Assembly: GCF_018223345.1 (NCBI RefSeq)
Contig: NZ_CP073587.1
Coordinates: forward strand, 3,597,001-3,661,000
Direction: 5' to 3'
Length of the DNA stretch: 64,000 nucleotides
Source: Shewanella yunxiaonensis
GTDB lineage: Bacteria > Pseudomonadota > Gammaproteobacteria > Enterobacterales > Shewanellaceae
Shown here piece by piece: positions 1-8,284 of this stretch (position 1 is the stretch's first letter; the number at the start of each line of letters is the position of its first letter). The notes under the pieces are model-generated. The model ran no database searches and had not been told where the DNA came from. It saw only the letters and a program-made list of their open reading frames with translations. A program made the translations under genes and the position numbers.

Positions 1-1776
1 CTCTCGAAAAGCGCTGGCGAAGCGCAGCTCTTTGGTCATCCGGTGGACCCAGATGATCTCGAGACTCGACGCAGAGTGGGATATGTCACGCAATCATTCT
101 CGTTATATAGCGAGCTCAGTGTTAAACAAAATCTTGAACTTCATGCACATCTTTACGGTATTGCAGCATCGCAGATTAACCATAGGGTTCAGCAGATTGC
201 CAGCAAGTTTGCGTTACAAAAGCGCTTGGGTAGCTTACCTGGCGCCTTACCATTAGGTGAACGCCAGCGCTTATCGTTGGCGGCGGCAATGATCCATCAA
301 CCAGAAGTCCTGATCCTCGATGAGCCAACCTCTGGAGCCGACCCGCTAACGCGTGACGATTTTTGGCAAATCTTAGAGAGATTGGCTCACGAAGAAAACG
401 TGACCATTTTTATCTCCACTCATTTTATTAATGAAGCCGCGCGATGTGATCGGGTGTCACTGATGCATGCCGGGAAAGTGCTTGTCAGCGACACACCAAG
501 CGCCATCGTGGAAGGGAAACACGCGCAGTCACTTGAGCAAGCATTTATTGACTATCTTCAGGATGCTGAAGGCCAGAATCAACAACTACCCAATCCAACC
601 CCCTCGGCAAACAACACCCGGCACACAAGGCGGCCTACTGGCACCGCTTTATTCAGCTTACGTCGTTTAATGAGTTACACGCATCGAGAAACACTGGAGC
701 TACTGCGAGACCCAATACGTTTGGCACTAGCAGTTTTCGGCAGTGCCTTATTGCTGCTGGTGCTCAGTTACGGCTTGAACATGGACGTACAAAACCTCAG
801 GTTTGCTGTGTGGGATCAGGATCAGAGCAACACCAGTCGCAATTATATTTTAGAACTTTCAGGCTCTCGGTTCTTCGATGCGCGCCCCCCCATCCAAAGT
901 TATGCGGAACTGGACGCCCGTATGCAAGCGGGAGAGATCAGTCTGGCGATGGTGATCCCCAGTGGTTTCGCCCGCGACTTAGCCAAGGGAAATCAGGTAG
1001 AAATTGGTGCCTGGATTGATGGCAGTATGCCGCAACGAGCAGAGACGCTCAGAGGTTATGTACAAGGCCTGCACTATCAGTGGCTGACAACCCGTACCCG
1101 CGAAATTTATGGCAAGCACGCGATAGCGCCACTACTGAATATTGAGACACGTTTTCGCTATAACCCAGATGTAGAAAGCTTGCCAGCCATGGTACCGGCA
1201 ATGATCCCTATTTTGCTAATGATGATCCCGGCCATGCTTAGTGCGCTGTCGATTGTCAGGGAAAAGGAGTTAGGCTCCATCATCAATTTCTATGTCACCC
1301 CCGTCACTCGGCTAGAATTTCTATTAGGTAAACAACTGCCTTATGTTGCGTTATCCATCCTGAGCTTTGTATTACTGGTGCTACTGGCATTATTTTGTTT
1401 TCAGGTACCAATCTCCGGCAGCGTGCTGACGTTGGCATTCGCAGCGGTGTTTTATATCTTGGCGGCGACGGCTCTAGGCCTGCTGGTATCAACCTTCGTA
1501 AACAGTCAGGTTGCAGCCATCTTTGGCACGGCGATCGTCACCATGTTACCCGCCGTACAATTCTCAGGATTGATCGAGCCAGTCACCGCCCTTCAAGGGA
1601 TAGGTCGGCTTATTGGTGATATTTATCCAACCACTTATTTTGTCATGATTGCGCGCGGCACCTTTTCCAAAGGACTCAATTTTACCGATTTGCACAGCGC
1701 CTTTATCCCTTTGATTTTGGCCTTTCCGATCCTAATCGTGATTACGGTGGCGCGACTCAGGAAACAGGAGCGCTGA
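1..1776 (+). CDS. rbbA: RbbA-type ABC ATPase/permease fusion (5' end outside window)
   Basis: The reading frame is open from base 1, so the gene begins before the window. A GTG at 43 is only an internal codon. What is visible is the end of the second ABC ATPase domain: a degenerate signature (LPLGERQR), Walker B with D-loop (LILDEPTSGADPL) and the switch histidine (STH). An ABC-2 membrane domain follows, with one helix near residue 225 and a cluster of helices in the last 200 residues. This ATPase-plus-permease fusion is typical of RbbA/YhiH, described as a ribosome-associated ATPase but built like an exporter. yhhJ follows 2 bp downstream, and an HlyD-type gene is expected upstream. The Walker A motifs lie outside the window. 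Confidence 0.88.
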   Translation, partial: LSKSAGEAQLFGHPVDPDDLETRRRVGYVTQSFSLYSELSVKQNLELHAHLYGIAASQINHRVQQIASKFALQKRLGSLPGALPLGERQRLSLAAAMIHQPEVLILDEPTSGADPLTRDDFWQILERLAHEENVTIFISTHFINEAARCDRVSLMHAGKVLVSDTPSAIVEGKHAQSLEQAFIDYLQDAEGQNQQLPNPTPSANNTRHTRRPTGTALFSLRRLMSYTHRETLELLRDPIRLALAVFGSALLLLVLSYGLNMDVQNLRFAVWDQDQSNTSRNYILELSGSRFFDARPPIQSYAELDARMQAGEISLAMVIPSGFARDLAKGNQVEIGAWIDGSMPQRAETLRGYVQGLHYQWLTTRTREIYGKHAIAPLLNIETRFRYNPDVESLPAMVPAMIPILLMMIPAMLSALSIVREKELGSIINFYVTPVTRLEFLLGKQLPYVALSILSFVLLVLLALFCFQVPISGSVLTLAFAAVFYILAATALGLLVSTFVNSQVAAIFGTAIVTMLPAVQFSGLIEPVTALQGIGRLIGDIYPTTYFVMIARGTFSKGLNFTDLHSAFIPLILAFPILIVITVARLRKQER

Positions 1777-1778
1777 CC

Positions 1779-2909
1779 ATGGACAGGATAAGCGGCCGTC
1801 ATATCTTCCATTTAGGGGTAAAAGAACTGCAATGTATTTTGCGTGATCCCATCATGCTGTTTCTGATCATTGTTTCCTTCACTTTTTCCGTATATATCGA
1901 AGGCAAATCGATGCCGGAGACACTGAACAAAGCGGCTATCGCCGTGGTGGATGACGATAACTCGCCACTCTCCCGGCAACTCATTGACGCCTTCTACCCA
2001 CCGTATTTCTTGCCTCCAATCGCGATTACGCTGGCGCAAATGGATCAACGCATGGATGCAGGAATGGATACATTCGCTTTACATATTCCGACAGGCTTTG
2101 AGCGCGATGTGTTAGCCGGGCACAACGTGACGGTACAATTGAATGTGGATGCGACCCGCATGAGTCAGGCCTTTACCGGTAGTGGCTATATCCAAGCGAT
2201 TATCACCGCAGAAGTTACGGAGTATCGGCAACGATTTCGTCACGATAACATCATGCCAGTGGAGTTGGTGCTGCACGCCCGCTTTAATCCCGAACTGAAC
2301 AGCGTTTGGTTTGCCTCGGTGATGGAACTGGTCAGCAACATCACCATGCTGGCGATTATTCTGGCCGGAGCAGCGCTGATCCGAGAACGGGAACACGGTA
2401 CGCTTGAACATCTGCTGGTGATGCCGGTGACACCATTGGAAATTATGCTGAGTAAAGTTTGGGCAATGGCGTTAATCGTCATGCTGGCTTCAGGCTTTTC
2501 ACTGATAGCGGTGGTTCAAGGGGTATTGGGCGTGCCCATCGCTGGCTCGCTGCTGTTATTTTTTGCGATAGTCGCCCTGAATGTCTTTGCTGCCACCGCT
2601 ATGGGTATTTTTTTGGGCTCGGTTGCCCGCTCCATGCCACAATTTGGATTATTGATGTTCTTGGTATTACTGCCTTTGCAGATACTTTCGGGTGCCATGA
2701 CGCCGTTTGAGAATATGGCAGCGCCCGTGCAATGGGTAATGCGACTGGCACCAACAACCTATTTTGTTTCTTTGTCACAAGCTATTTTATATCGGGGTGC
2801 CGGGTTCGCCATGCTGTGGCCAGACATATTGATCATCAGCATCATTGGCACCGTATTGTTCTATATCGCATTGGTGAGACTACGAAAGTCTCTCAGTATG
2901 ATGGAATGA
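1779..2909 (+). CDS. yhhJ: ABC-2 type inner-membrane permease, YhhJ family
   Basis: 376 residues with the ABC-2 permease layout: one N-terminal helix (about residues 25-45), a large periplasmic domain (about 50-170), then five or six helices. The cytoplasmic REREHGTLEHLLVMPV segment is characteristic of the DrrB/YhhJ group. It starts 2 bp after the rbbA-like gene, so the two are almost certainly co-transcribed and translationally coupled. It probably forms the second membrane half of the same exporter. The substrate cannot be deduced from sequence. A hairpin about 90 bp downstream may end the transcript. Confidence 0.88.
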   Translation: MDRISGRHIFHLGVKELQCILRDPIMLFLIIVSFTFSVYIEGKSMPETLNKAAIAVVDDDNSPLSRQLIDAFYPPYFLPPIAITLAQMDQRMDAGMDTFALHIPTGFERDVLAGHNVTVQLNVDATRMSQAFTGSGYIQAIITAEVTEYRQRFRHDNIMPVELVLHARFNPELNSVWFASVMELVSNITMLAIILAGAALIREREHGTLEHLLVMPVTPLEIMLSKVWAMALIVMLASGFSLIAVVQGVLGVPIAGSLLLFFAIVALNVFAATAMGIFLGSVARSMPQFGLLMFLVLLPLQILSGAMTPFENMAAPVQWVMRLAPTTYFVSLSQAILYRGAGFAMLWPDILIISIIGTVLFYIALVRLRKSLSMME

Positions 2910-2998
2910 TGCAGCGGACTCAAAGATGACATGGCTTGCTAAGATCCATGACGTAAATATCCCCAGACTTTAGCCAAAAGCGTCAACGCACGAATAAG

Positions 2999-3022
2999 TA
3001 AAGGACGCCGTAGCGTCCTTTA
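2999..3022. terminator. Bidirectional terminator hairpin between yhhJ and fieF
   Basis: Perfect 10-bp stem (2999-3008 with 3013-3022) and a CGTA loop, with A and T runs at the stem ends. It would serve yhhJ. In the ancestral arrangement, before the insertion sequence arrived, it would also have served fieF on the minus strand. Confidence 0.75.
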
Positions 3023-3041
3023 TAGACCGTTGGCGAGAAAA

Positions 3042-3069
3042 CCCAGTGATCAGCGCTGCTGTCGCTGGG
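3042..3069 (+). repeat. Left-end subterminal palindrome of the IS605-type element
   Basis: Imperfect palindrome: outer arms CCCAG (3042-3046) and CTGGG (3065-3069), with an inner AGCG/CGCT pairing. It matches the right-end hairpin at 5772-5801 in sequence and orientation, as IS200/IS605 ends do. Confidence 0.65.
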
Positions 3070-3189
3070 ATGAATCGCCTAGCCCTGTTCTTGAATGTAC
3101 TTGCGTACCGTGTCAGCACTATTTAACAATGAGAATAATGTGTAAGGCTATTAGGTGCTTACAGTGGGATCTTGTTCTGTATTCCATAG

Positions 3190-3217
3190 TTGACAACCCC
3201 TATATACTGTACATAAT
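3190..3217 (+). promoter_or_regulatory. Candidate sigma70 promoter originally serving tnpB
   Basis: TTGACA (3190-3195), a 16-bp spacer, then CATAAT (3212-3217), one mismatch from TATAAT. The -10 lies inside the ISL3 target duplication, so this copy keeps both hexamers but now faces the ISL3 transposase. The right-hand copy of the duplication beside tnpB lacks the -35. The insertion therefore probably separated tnpB from its promoter. Confidence 0.5.
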
Positions 3218-3218
3218 A
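3211..3218 (+). repeat. Left copy of 8-bp ISL3 target duplication
   Basis: ACATAATA here is repeated exactly at 4519-4526, directly outside the two element ends. Eight base pairs is the normal duplication length for the ISL3 family. Confidence 0.93.
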
Positions 3219-4518
3219 GGCTCTTCACTGAATGTGGTGGAACAGTTAAAGTTCACCCACAACATACTCTCAAAATTCAGTGATGAGCGAAGCTGCCTTA
3301 TATCAACAAATCTTGGGATTAACCCCTCCCTGGAACGTCTCTAATGTTCATCTTGATGAACAACATCAGCGTATTATTGTCATTGTTGAATATGCTGCAT
3401 CATCAAACATTCAATGCCCAATATGCGAGGCTCCCAGTCGTCACTATGACTCCCGTCAGAGAACATGGCGGCACTTAGATACTTGCCAGTATCAAACACT
3501 TATTCAGGCTAATGTTCCGCGTATTCACTGTCCGACACATGGTTACCAGACCCTTCAGGTTCCCTGGGCAAATGAAAGTAGCCGCTATACCGAATTATTT
3601 GAAATGCATGTCCTTACGCTGTTGTCGATGAGTACCCTTAATGCTGTCAGCCGATTTTTCAAACTCAGTTGGGGAGCAATTGATAGGATCATGGAGCGAG
3701 CGGTTAATCGTGGTTTGGCAAAACGCGGTGCGGTGAAGACCCAGCATTTATTAGTAGATGAGACGGCTCTTAAAAAGGGACATGAATATGTCACCTTACT
3801 TTCAAACCACGAAGGGCAAGTACTGGCGGTATCAGAAGGGCGTTCAGCGACCAGTTTTGCTGATTGTCTGGCACAACTCCCTGCAAATTCAGTAAGTCAT
3901 ACTCAGTCGGTGTGTATGGACATGAGCCCTGCCTACATTAAAGCGGCAAGACGACACATACCAAATGCCGAAAGGAAAATAGCCTTTGACCATTTCCATA
4001 TCGCTAAATTACTGACTGAAGCGGTCAATAAGATCCGTAAAGCAGACCTCTTCGGATTGGCACCATCAATGAGACAAGAAGCTCATAGGACTCGTTTTAG
4101 CTGGTTAAAGCGGCAAGAAAATCTGTGCGATACAGACAAAGAAAGGGTTAATAAGCTTGTTCCCGCCATGATGAATACTGCACTGGCTTGGTATTTTAAA
4201 GAACTCGCAAGAAATATCTGGTACAGCAACCGAGTGAGAGGAGCTAAACAACGCTGGAGCAACTGGATAGCGTTGGCCAAAGCCACAGAGTTAAAACCGT
4301 TAATCGCAGTGGCAGACACAATAGAGAATAAGCTCTGGGGGATCCTTAACGCTATGCGTTTTGGTCTATCAAATGGACTAGCAGAAGCGATAAATAGCCA
4401 GGTTAGGCAACTAAGAGTAAAAGCGATGGGATATCGGAATTCGGCACGATTTCGACGTGCGATATTGTTTCATTTCGGAAAGCTGGATATGGGATTCCAC
4501 CAATAACGGCGAAGAGCC
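3219..4518 (+). mobile_element. ISL3-family insertion sequence, complete (1300 bp)
   Basis: Bounded by inverted ends GGCTCTTC (3219-3226) and GAAGAGCC (4511-4518) and flanked by the 8-bp direct repeat ACATAATA. It carries one full-length transposase gene. Removing the element and one repeat joins ATATACTGT, ACATAATA and ACAGTATAT, so it landed exactly in the loop of a 9-bp palindrome just before the tnpB start. Intact ends, intact transposase and perfect duplication point to a recent insertion. Confidence 0.95.
3283..4506 (+). CDS. ISL3-family DDE transposase
   Basis: 407 residues from the ATG at 3283; a GTG one codon earlier is also open. An N-terminal zinc-binding domain has two Cys/His groups (CPICEAPSRH at about 45-54; C at about 86 with nearby H). 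The catalytic domain has LLVDETALKKGHEYV, CMDMSPAYI and FDHFHIAK blocks and the late SNGLAEAINSQVRQLRVKA block with the final acidic residue. All are typical of ISL3 transposases. There are no internal stops and the length is normal for the family, so it is probably functional. A promoter at 3190-3217 outside the element may drive it. Confidence 0.93.
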   Translation: MSEAALYQQILGLTPPWNVSNVHLDEQHQRIIVIVEYAASSNIQCPICEAPSRHYDSRQRTWRHLDTCQYQTLIQANVPRIHCPTHGYQTLQVPWANESSRYTELFEMHVLTLLSMSTLNAVSRFFKLSWGAIDRIMERAVNRGLAKRGAVKTQHLLVDETALKKGHEYVTLLSNHEGQVLAVSEGRSATSFADCLAQLPANSVSHTQSVCMDMSPAYIKAARRHIPNAERKIAFDHFHIAKLLTEAVNKIRKADLFGLAPSMRQEAHRTRFSWLKRQENLCDTDKERVNKLVPAMMNTALAWYFKELARNIWYSNRVRGAKQRWSNWIALAKATELKPLIAVADTIENKLWGILNAMRFGLSNGLAEAINSQVRQLRVKAMGYRNSARFRRAILFHFGKLDMGFHQ

Positions 4519-4526
4519 ACATAATA
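4519..4526 (+). repeat. Right copy of 8-bp ISL3 target duplication
   Basis: ACATAATA, identical to 3211-3218, directly after the right inverted end and 7 bp before the tnpB start codon. Confidence 0.93.
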
Positions 4527-4533
4527 ACAGTAT

Positions 4534-5760
4534 ATGAAAAAGACGCTCAGATACAATTATCGCCTCAAACCAACACCGGAGCAGGAAGCTAAACTCATTG
4601 AGTTTGGCTCTTATTCGCGTGGATTGTGGAACCTATTGTTGTCTGAAAATCAGCGTCAACATGAGCAAGATGGCACATTTCTTTTTTACAAGGATATGGC
4701 CTCACGTATTAAGCAAGTTAAAAATCTCCCTGAGTTTGCGTGGGTTAAAGCATTTGACTCCGCAGCAGCTCAACAAGTTGCCCGCGACTTAGATACTGCA
4801 CTCAGAAATGGGACGTCTAAGGGAGCACACCAGAAATTCCCGAAGTTCAAAGTGAGTTACAAGATCAAAAAGCTTCATAATGACAGCTTCAGAGCCGTAA
4901 ATAACTCCAACTGCATCAGAATAGAAAATGGCACCATCAGCCTACCTAAAATTGGGTGGGTCGATATCGTTCTTCATCGCAGACTTGTAAGTAATATAAA
5001 GACAGTCACCGTTCAGTTCAGACATGGGAAATGGGAATGCAGCATTACTCAGGAAGTGGAGTGCAAAGAGGCTAAAAAGGTACTTAGTTCCATTGTCGGC
5101 TATGACATCAACTCTAAACAAACAGTGGTTGGATCAAATGGGTTGACCGTGAGCAACCCTAAGTTCCTCAAGCAATCTAAAGAAAAACTAAACACCCTAC
5201 AGCGGCAGTTAGCCAGAAGAAAGAAAGGCTCTGCCCGATGGAATAAAACAAAAAACCGCATCAACACTTTACACGGAAAAGTCTCCAGACAACGATTAGA
5301 CTTTGCCCACAAGACAGCCCGACAGATAACCAATGCGAGTGATATTGTGGTATTTGAAGGTTTGAACGTAAAGGCAATGCAGAAATTCAACGGTCAGATG
5401 GTGGCTGACAACATCATGGGCTTGATCTCCGACTTAACCAAGTACAAGGTTGAGCTTGAAGGTAAAATCCATCATGAGATAGGCAGATTCGAACGCTCAA
5501 CAGGCATATGTTGCGAATGTAATCACCGACATAAGCTGACGTTGAAAGACAGAACCTTCACCTGCGTTAATTGTGGTACACACAATGATCGAGACTATTC
5601 AGCCTCAATCAGTATCAGAAACTCAGGTGAACGAGATTTAATGGCGAATGGAACCATCGTCAGGGTTAAACCCATGCCTCAGCAGAAATTACTTGGTAAA
5701 ACGAAAGTCTTTGAACTCTCAAAGTTAAGTACGGGATCTGAGGAAAAATCGGCAGCATAA
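4534..5760 (+). CDS. tnpB: TnpB RNA-guided nuclease of IS605-type element
   Basis: 408 residues, normal TnpB length. The N-terminal WED/REC part begins MKKTLRYNYRLKPTPEQEAKL-style. The RuvC acids are all present: D191 in VGYDINSK, E275 in VFEGLNV and D354 in DRDYSAS. A zinc finger is formed by Cys around 326-329 and C344/C347. The motifs deviate from consensus (DINSK for DLGxK; DRDYSAS for DRDxNAA). It should nick or cut DNA guided by an RNA made from the element's right end. No Shine-Dalgarno is evident, and the ISL3 insertion 8 bp upstream removes the likely promoter, so expression is doubtful. Confidence 0.9.
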   Translation: MKKTLRYNYRLKPTPEQEAKLIEFGSYSRGLWNLLLSENQRQHEQDGTFLFYKDMASRIKQVKNLPEFAWVKAFDSAAAQQVARDLDTALRNGTSKGAHQKFPKFKVSYKIKKLHNDSFRAVNNSNCIRIENGTISLPKIGWVDIVLHRRLVSNIKTVTVQFRHGKWECSITQEVECKEAKKVLSSIVGYDINSKQTVVGSNGLTVSNPKFLKQSKEKLNTLQRQLARRKKGSARWNKTKNRINTLHGKVSRQRLDFAHKTARQITNASDIVVFEGLNVKAMQKFNGQMVADNIMGLISDLTKYKVELEGKIHHEIGRFERSTGICCECNHRHKLTLKDRTFTCVNCGTHNDRDYSASISIRNSGERDLMANGTIVRVKPMPQQKLLGKTKVFELSKLSTGSEEKSAA

Positions 5761-5771
5761 CGCTACCGAAG

Positions 5772-5809
5772 CCCAGTGATCACGCTTCGCGTGTCGCTGG
5801 GTAGTTCAC
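5772..5809 (+). ncRNA. Right end of IS605-type element: hairpin and probable omega-RNA 3' scaffold
   Basis: Stem CCCAG (5772-5776)/CTGGG (5797-5801) enclosing a second stem CACGC/GCGTG (5781-5785/5789-5793) with a TTC loop, then TAGTTCAC. In this family the guide RNA overlaps the tnpB 3' end, runs through the right-end hairpin and takes its guide from flanking DNA. The guide here would be the 3' end of fieF from about 5810. The RNA's 5' end cannot be set from sequence. Confidence 0.55.
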
Positions 5810-5813
5810 TGCT

Positions 5814-6725
5814 TCAAAAATCGATTACGCTCAGATCCGCGCGCTCTTCCACTACGTCATCGGGATCTTGATGGATAATCACTTCTGCACTCGGGAACTG
5901 CTCTAGAATGCGATTTTCTGCAGCTACCGCGATTTCATGTGCGTCATGGAGTGACAAGGCGCCATCCAGTTCCAGATGTAGCTGAATAAACACCGTTTGT
6001 CCGGACTGGCGAGTACGTAAATCGTGAACCCCTTTGACCCGTTGGTCCTGACAAGCTATGTCGGTAATCTGCTGGCGAGTTTCTTCGTTAAGCTCTCGAT
6101 CCAACAAGGCTTGAACCGAACGGTAACCCAATCCCCAGGACTGATGACCGATGTACAGTGCAATCAATACGGCAAATAGGCCATCCGCCCACCACCAGCC
6201 ATACTGTGCCAGCACCAATGCCAGTAACACCGCAGCGTTTAAAAATAGATCTGATTTATAGTGCAGCGAATCCGCTTCCACAACACTGCTGGCAGTCGCA
6301 TCCAAGGCTTTTTTCTGCACGATAACCAACGCCAATGTCAGCACAATCGCGATAACAGAAACGACAATACCTACGGTGGCATGCTGCAGTGGTTCAGGAG
6401 CGGTCAGTCGGCCACCACCATGTAATAGCAGTAAGAACGCACTCCCCATGATAAAGGCCGACTGCGCGAGTGTTGCCAGATGCTCCGCCTTACCATGACC
6501 ATATCGGTGGTCATGATCAGCAGGGATCAGCGCGTAGCGAATAGCGATAAAATTGACCACCGATGCCATTACATCGGCGATAGAATCAGTAACAGACGCT
6601 AGCATACTGGCCGAACCAGACCACAGCCAGGCCAGTAACTTAATGACGATCAGCGTTGAAGCCGTGGCAATTGCAGCACGGCTTGCTAACTTGACCCAAA
6701 ACGCATAATGAGAACTTCGTGTCAT
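5814..6725 (-). CDS. fieF: Cation diffusion facilitator (FieF/YiiP-type Fe2+/Zn2+ exporter)
   Basis: 303 residues, close to the 300 of E. coli FieF. Six membrane helices occupy roughly residues 10-205, followed by a cytoplasmic domain. The transport-site residues D47/D51 (TDSIAD) and H155/D159 (HYKSD) and the loop site DHDHRYGH (about 70-77) are all present, matching the YiiP tetrahedral site. It expels Fe2+ or Zn2+ from the cytoplasm in exchange for protons. Its stop codon lies only 4 bp from the right end of the IS605-type element. The insertion separated it from the hairpin at 2999-3022, which would have been its terminator. Confidence 0.92.
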   Translation of the reverse strand: MTRSSHYAFWVKLASRAAIATASTLIVIKLLAWLWSGSASMLASVTDSIADVMASVVNFIAIRYALIPADHDHRYGHGKAEHLATLAQSAFIMGSAFLLLLHGGGRLTAPEPLQHATVGIVVSVIAIVLTLALVIVQKKALDATASSVVEADSLHYKSDLFLNAAVLLALVLAQYGWWWADGLFAVLIALYIGHQSWGLGYRSVQALLDRELNEETRQQITDIACQDQRVKGVHDLRTRQSGQTVFIQLHLELDGALSLHDAHEIAVAAENRILEQFPSAEVIIHQDPDDVVEERADLSVIDF

Positions 6726-6773
6726 CTAACAGGCTCAAACAACTCACAAAAGTTGAACCTATGTTAACAGATT

Positions 6774-7373
6774 TCAGTCATCCTGGTCTGCGTTCCACAT
6801 CGGCATTTTTTCCATCTCACTCTTGAGCTTAGTTTTCTGCTCATCGGTCAGCAGGTTATAGATCTGATTATGCAACTTCATCCGTTGCAACTGCCGCTCA
6901 GTTCGTAACTGTTGCTGCTGTTCAATCAGTTTCTTAGCCTTGGATTCATCAAATTTAGTGGCCGTCATCAATTCCTGCATGGCTTTGCGATGCGCGCTAC
7001 GCTCAGCTTTCATGCTATCGCGCTGTGCGTCAAACAGCTTTTTGATTGCGGTCTGTTGGGCGTCAGTCAACTCCAGCTGATGCAGCATCATAAAGCCCAT
7101 ATGATCCCAGCCGCCACCCATACCATGACGGAAGCCACCGTGCATGCCAGGCCCCATACCCGGCCCCTGCATCATGCCTGGTCCAGGCCCCATACCTTGA
7201 CCCTGCATCATACCTGGCCCCATGCCCATATGCTTAGGACACTGGCAGGCTGGCGCAGCAGGTGGTGGAGGCGCATCTTTAGCTTTATCGGTATCAGCGG
7301 CGAATGCGGTGGTCGCCCAGATACCTGATACTGTCGCCAGCACCAACATACCCGTTTTGAAATTGTTAACCAT
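6774..7373 (-). CDS. Periplasmic Spy/CpxP-family protein with Met/Gly-rich segment
   Basis: 199 residues with a signal peptide ending in TTAFA-A (about residue 25). Next come a proline stretch with CxC (C43, C45) and a Met/Gly/Pro-rich segment (about 48-95, repeated MGPG and MMQG units, several His). The helical Spy/CpxP domain follows with two LTxxQ motifs (LTDAQQ at 102; LTDEQK at 175). CpxP/Spy proteins are periplasmic chaperones and CpxP restrains CpxA. Divergence from cpxR across a perfect CpxR box supports that role. The Met-rich insert is unusual and suggests copper or silver binding. Confidence 0.85.
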   Translation of the reverse strand: MVNNFKTGMLVLATVSGIWATTAFAADTDKAKDAPPPPAAPACQCPKHMGMGPGMMQGQGMGPGPGMMQGPGMGPGMHGGFRHGMGGGWDHMGFMMLHQLELTDAQQTAIKKLFDAQRDSMKAERSAHRKAMQELMTATKFDESKAKKLIEQQQQLRTERQLQRMKLHNQIYNLLTDEQKTKLKSEMEKMPMWNADQDD

Positions 7374-7458
7374 TGCTCAGACCCTCTGGTTGCAAAGTGT
7401 TTCCATATCAGACACCTTATATTCTATAAACTATATAGTAATCGTGGATAAACGAAGG

Positions 7459-7473
7459 GTAAATCACTGTAAA
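7459..7473 (+). promoter_or_regulatory. CpxR-binding box
   Basis: GTAAA-N5-GTAAA, a perfect match to the CpxR consensus, in the 224-bp gap between the divergent CpxP-like gene and cpxR. It lies 86 bp from the former start and 125 bp from the latter, and could control both. Confidence 0.8.
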
Positions 7474-7597
7474 AAGCCCAAATACCCCAATTATAGGCGG
7501 CTCTTTACCTATGCTTACACTGGATGACTACAATTGACTCACAAATCGGTATACTGCACAGCAGTATAGTGTTTGATGGCGGGAGCACAAAAATCCT

Positions 7598-8284
7598 ATG
7601 AGCCGGATTTTATTGGTAGATGATGATTTAGCCCTGGCGGAATTGTTAGGGCAACTGCTGGAGCTGGAAGGCTTTGAGCTGACCATGGCATATGATGGCC
7701 AAACGGGATTGAATAAAGCACTGGCAGAAGACTTCGATATTATCTTGTTGGACGTCATGCTCCCCAAATTGGGTGGCTTTGCAGTGTTGCAGGAACTGCG
7801 CACCAAAAAGCAAACCCCAGTGTTAATGCTTACTGCTCGTGGCGATGAAATTGATCGTGTGATTGGCCTGGAACGTGGTGCCGATGATTACCTGCCTAAG
7901 CCATTTAATGATAGAGAATTGGTCGCCAGGATCCGCGCGATTATCCGCCGCTCAAATACACCGCCGCAAGAGATGCACCAAAGCAGTGAAGTCAGCATGG
8001 GCGACATTAAGTTAGATCCAACCCGCCAGGAAGCTTACTGTAATGACCAGTTGCTGATGCTTACCGGCACAGAGTTCGGGCTACTGTTCGCCTTAGCACA
8101 GCAAGCCGGGGATCTGATCAGCAAAGACGAATTAAGCGAACGGGTCTTAGGCAAGAAGCTGATGCCGTTTGATCGTAGTCTGGATATGCACCTGTCGAAT
8201 CTGCGAAAGAAACTGCCCGAGCGGCCTGATGGACGTCCACGGGTAAAAACAATTCGCGGCAAAGGTTATATCTGGATCCCTTAA
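7598..8284 (+). CDS. cpxR: CpxR-type envelope-stress response regulator
   Basis: 228 residues: receiver domain with acidic pocket DDD (8-10), phosphoacceptor D52 (LLDVMLP), conserved T/K (LTARG; PKPF) and an OmpR-type winged-helix domain (about 130-228, ending RGKGYIWIP). Its stop codon overlaps the start of the kinase gene, so the two are translationally coupled. The CpxR box upstream implies autoregulation. It responds to misfolded envelope protein and, in many bacteria, to metals. Confidence 0.92.
   Translation: MSRILLVDDDLALAELLGQLLELEGFELTMAYDGQTGLNKALAEDFDIILLDVMLPKLGGFAVLQELRTKKQTPVLMLTARGDEIDRVIGLERGADDYLPKPFNDRELVARIRAIIRRSNTPPQEMHQSSEVSMGDIKLDPTRQEAYCNDQLLMLTGTEFGLLFALAQQAGDLISKDELSERVLGKKLMPFDRSLDMHLSNLRKKLPERPDGRPRVKTIRGKGYIWIP

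Larger units (their letters stand above)
3024..5809 (+). mobile_element. TnpB-only IS200/IS605-type element (IS1341-like), interrupted by ISL3
   Basis: The element holds a tnpB gene but no Y1 transposase (tnpA). Both ends carry related imperfect palindromes that begin CCCAGTGATCA and finish GTCGCTGGG (3042-3069 and 5772-5801), as expected for left- and right-end hairpins. The right end probably finishes at TTCAC (5805-5809). The left end probably follows TTTAT (3019-3023). Exact tips are inferred. Without the nested ISL3 element and one target copy it would be about 1.48 kb. It sits between the convergent genes yhhJ and fieF, against their shared terminator, and damages neither gene. Confidence 0.72.

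Noticed and set aside
3030..3344. 104-codon plus-strand frame before the ISL3 transposase
   Set aside because: It spans the IS605 left end, the target duplication and the ISL3 end, and has no recognisable protein features.
6912..7328. 138-codon plus-strand frame opposite the CpxP-like gene
   Set aside because: His-rich repeats arise only from antisense reading of the Met/Gly-rich codons.
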